64,000 bases of DNA from Pseudoips prasinana (lineage: Eukaryota; Arthropoda; Insecta; Lepidoptera; Nolidae), in contig OX621252.1 of assembly GCA_951640165.1 (NCBI GenBank), positions 20,791,934-20,855,933 of the forward strand, given 5' to 3'. The position numbers were made by a program, and so were the translations under genes. Numbering within the stretch: the stretch's first letter is position 1; each line of letters begins with the position of its first letter. Below, in pieces: positions 63,586 through 64,000 of this stretch. Under the pieces are notes generated by a model. The model was not told where the DNA came from. It saw nothing but the letters and a program-made list of their open reading frames with translations, and did no database searches.

Positions 63586-63780
63586 AGGGTGGCGGAGGAG
63601 TTGACCTACAAACGTAAAATTTAGATACTTTATGATGAGGAGTATCCGAATCATAAACCATAATCTCCTCCTATTAATTGTTTTTTGATACTTTAAAAAT
63701 TTATGAGTCCTGAGCCCAAACCCTAATTTTGAACTTTCGAATAATTTCTTTTTAAAACGTTTTCTTGGACGAACTAAGGT
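63586..63780 (-). repeat. Repeat F, inverted copy
   Basis: Contains 'tacagggtggcggagg'; 'ttttttgatactttaaaaat', 'gagcccaaaccctaattttg' and 'aactttcga' match 6830-6900 on the opposite strand. Confidence 0.5.
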
Positions 63781-63799
63781 GTACGACCATGGAGAACGT

Positions 63800-63850
63800 C
63801 ACAATATCATCAAACACATCCACTGCGGGACAAAGGCCTCCCCGAATGAT
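63800..63850 (-). repeat. RTE 3' scrap
   Basis: 'catccactgcgggacaaagg' and 'cctccccgaatgatca' are a short diverged RTE end. The remaining sequence to 64000 is unplaced. Confidence 0.5.
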
Positions 63851-64000
63851 CATTATGATTGGTGGGGGAACTTCTATACCTCTCACGGGATTAGGTAGGA
63901 AGTTCATAATCGTCATCACACGCAATAATTAATATCTATATTGAATTTCTTTGCCTCTCTTCAATGACATATCCGTTACTAGGAATCAAACGTCGATATT

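Overview
This window looks like nuclear DNA from a moth or butterfly (Lepidoptera). It is AT-rich and has almost no host coding sequence. It is packed with repeat types I associate with Lepidoptera: small Helitrons ending in CTAG, RTE-type LINEs with (GATGAT)n tails, an R4/Dong-type LINE inserted in TAA repeats, tRNA-headed SINEs and many TA-flanked MITEs. The order was inferred from sequence alone. Family nicknames used below (SINE-A, MITE1 and so on) are my own labels.

Host gene. The only host coding sequence I can support is two minus-strand exons, at 34613-34723 and 1285-1448. Both have good splice sites and compatible reading phases, and both encode pieces of immunoglobulin domains resembling the Sidestep family of axon-guidance cell-surface proteins. 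If they belong to one gene, most of the window (1.45-34.6 kb) is intron swollen by transposons. An exon for the second half of the Ig domain begun at 34.6 kb should lie between them, but I could not find it.

Layout. 0-12.7 kb: SINEs, LINE tails, two Helitrons, a MITE3 copy and several perfect short-loop hairpins. 13.0-15.8 kb: an RTE LINE with endonuclease and part of its RT, whose catalytic palm is deleted. 16-22.7 kb: LINE relics, MITE1, a Helitron, an R4/Dong tail in a SINE tail, and RTE fragments including one that looks twin-primed. 22.8-24.8 kb: an apparently intact Tc1/mariner-superfamily transposon with a 355-residue transposase, long terminal inverted repeats and a very GC-rich leader. 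25-28.4 kb: nested LINEs and SINEs. 28.4-31.6 kb: a decayed R4/Dong LINE inserted in an older repeat. 32-43.4 kb: MITEs, the 34.6-kb exon, repeat relics, and a LINE 3' half with an RNase H domain. 44-49.5 kb: mostly unassigned AT-rich DNA, a broken DDE transposase and a foldback. 50-60.6 kb: SINEs, MITEs, an R1-like LINE fragment, a (CGACTT)n array, a Penelope-like GIY-YIG fragment and CR1/Jockey-type LINE ends. 60.7-62.0 kb: a roughly 120-bp tandem satellite with dimeric higher-order structure. 62.4-64 kb: nested repeats.

No operon, CRISPR array, phage or multi-gene system is present. The most interesting items are the intact transposon, the side-like gene with its very large intron, the nested insertions that reveal target preference (Helitron into A|T within SINE-B; Dong into TAA tracts), a SINE-like repeat ending in the RTE 3' tail, the twin-primed RTE copy, the dimeric satellite, and a set of perfect 4-6-nt-loop hairpins.
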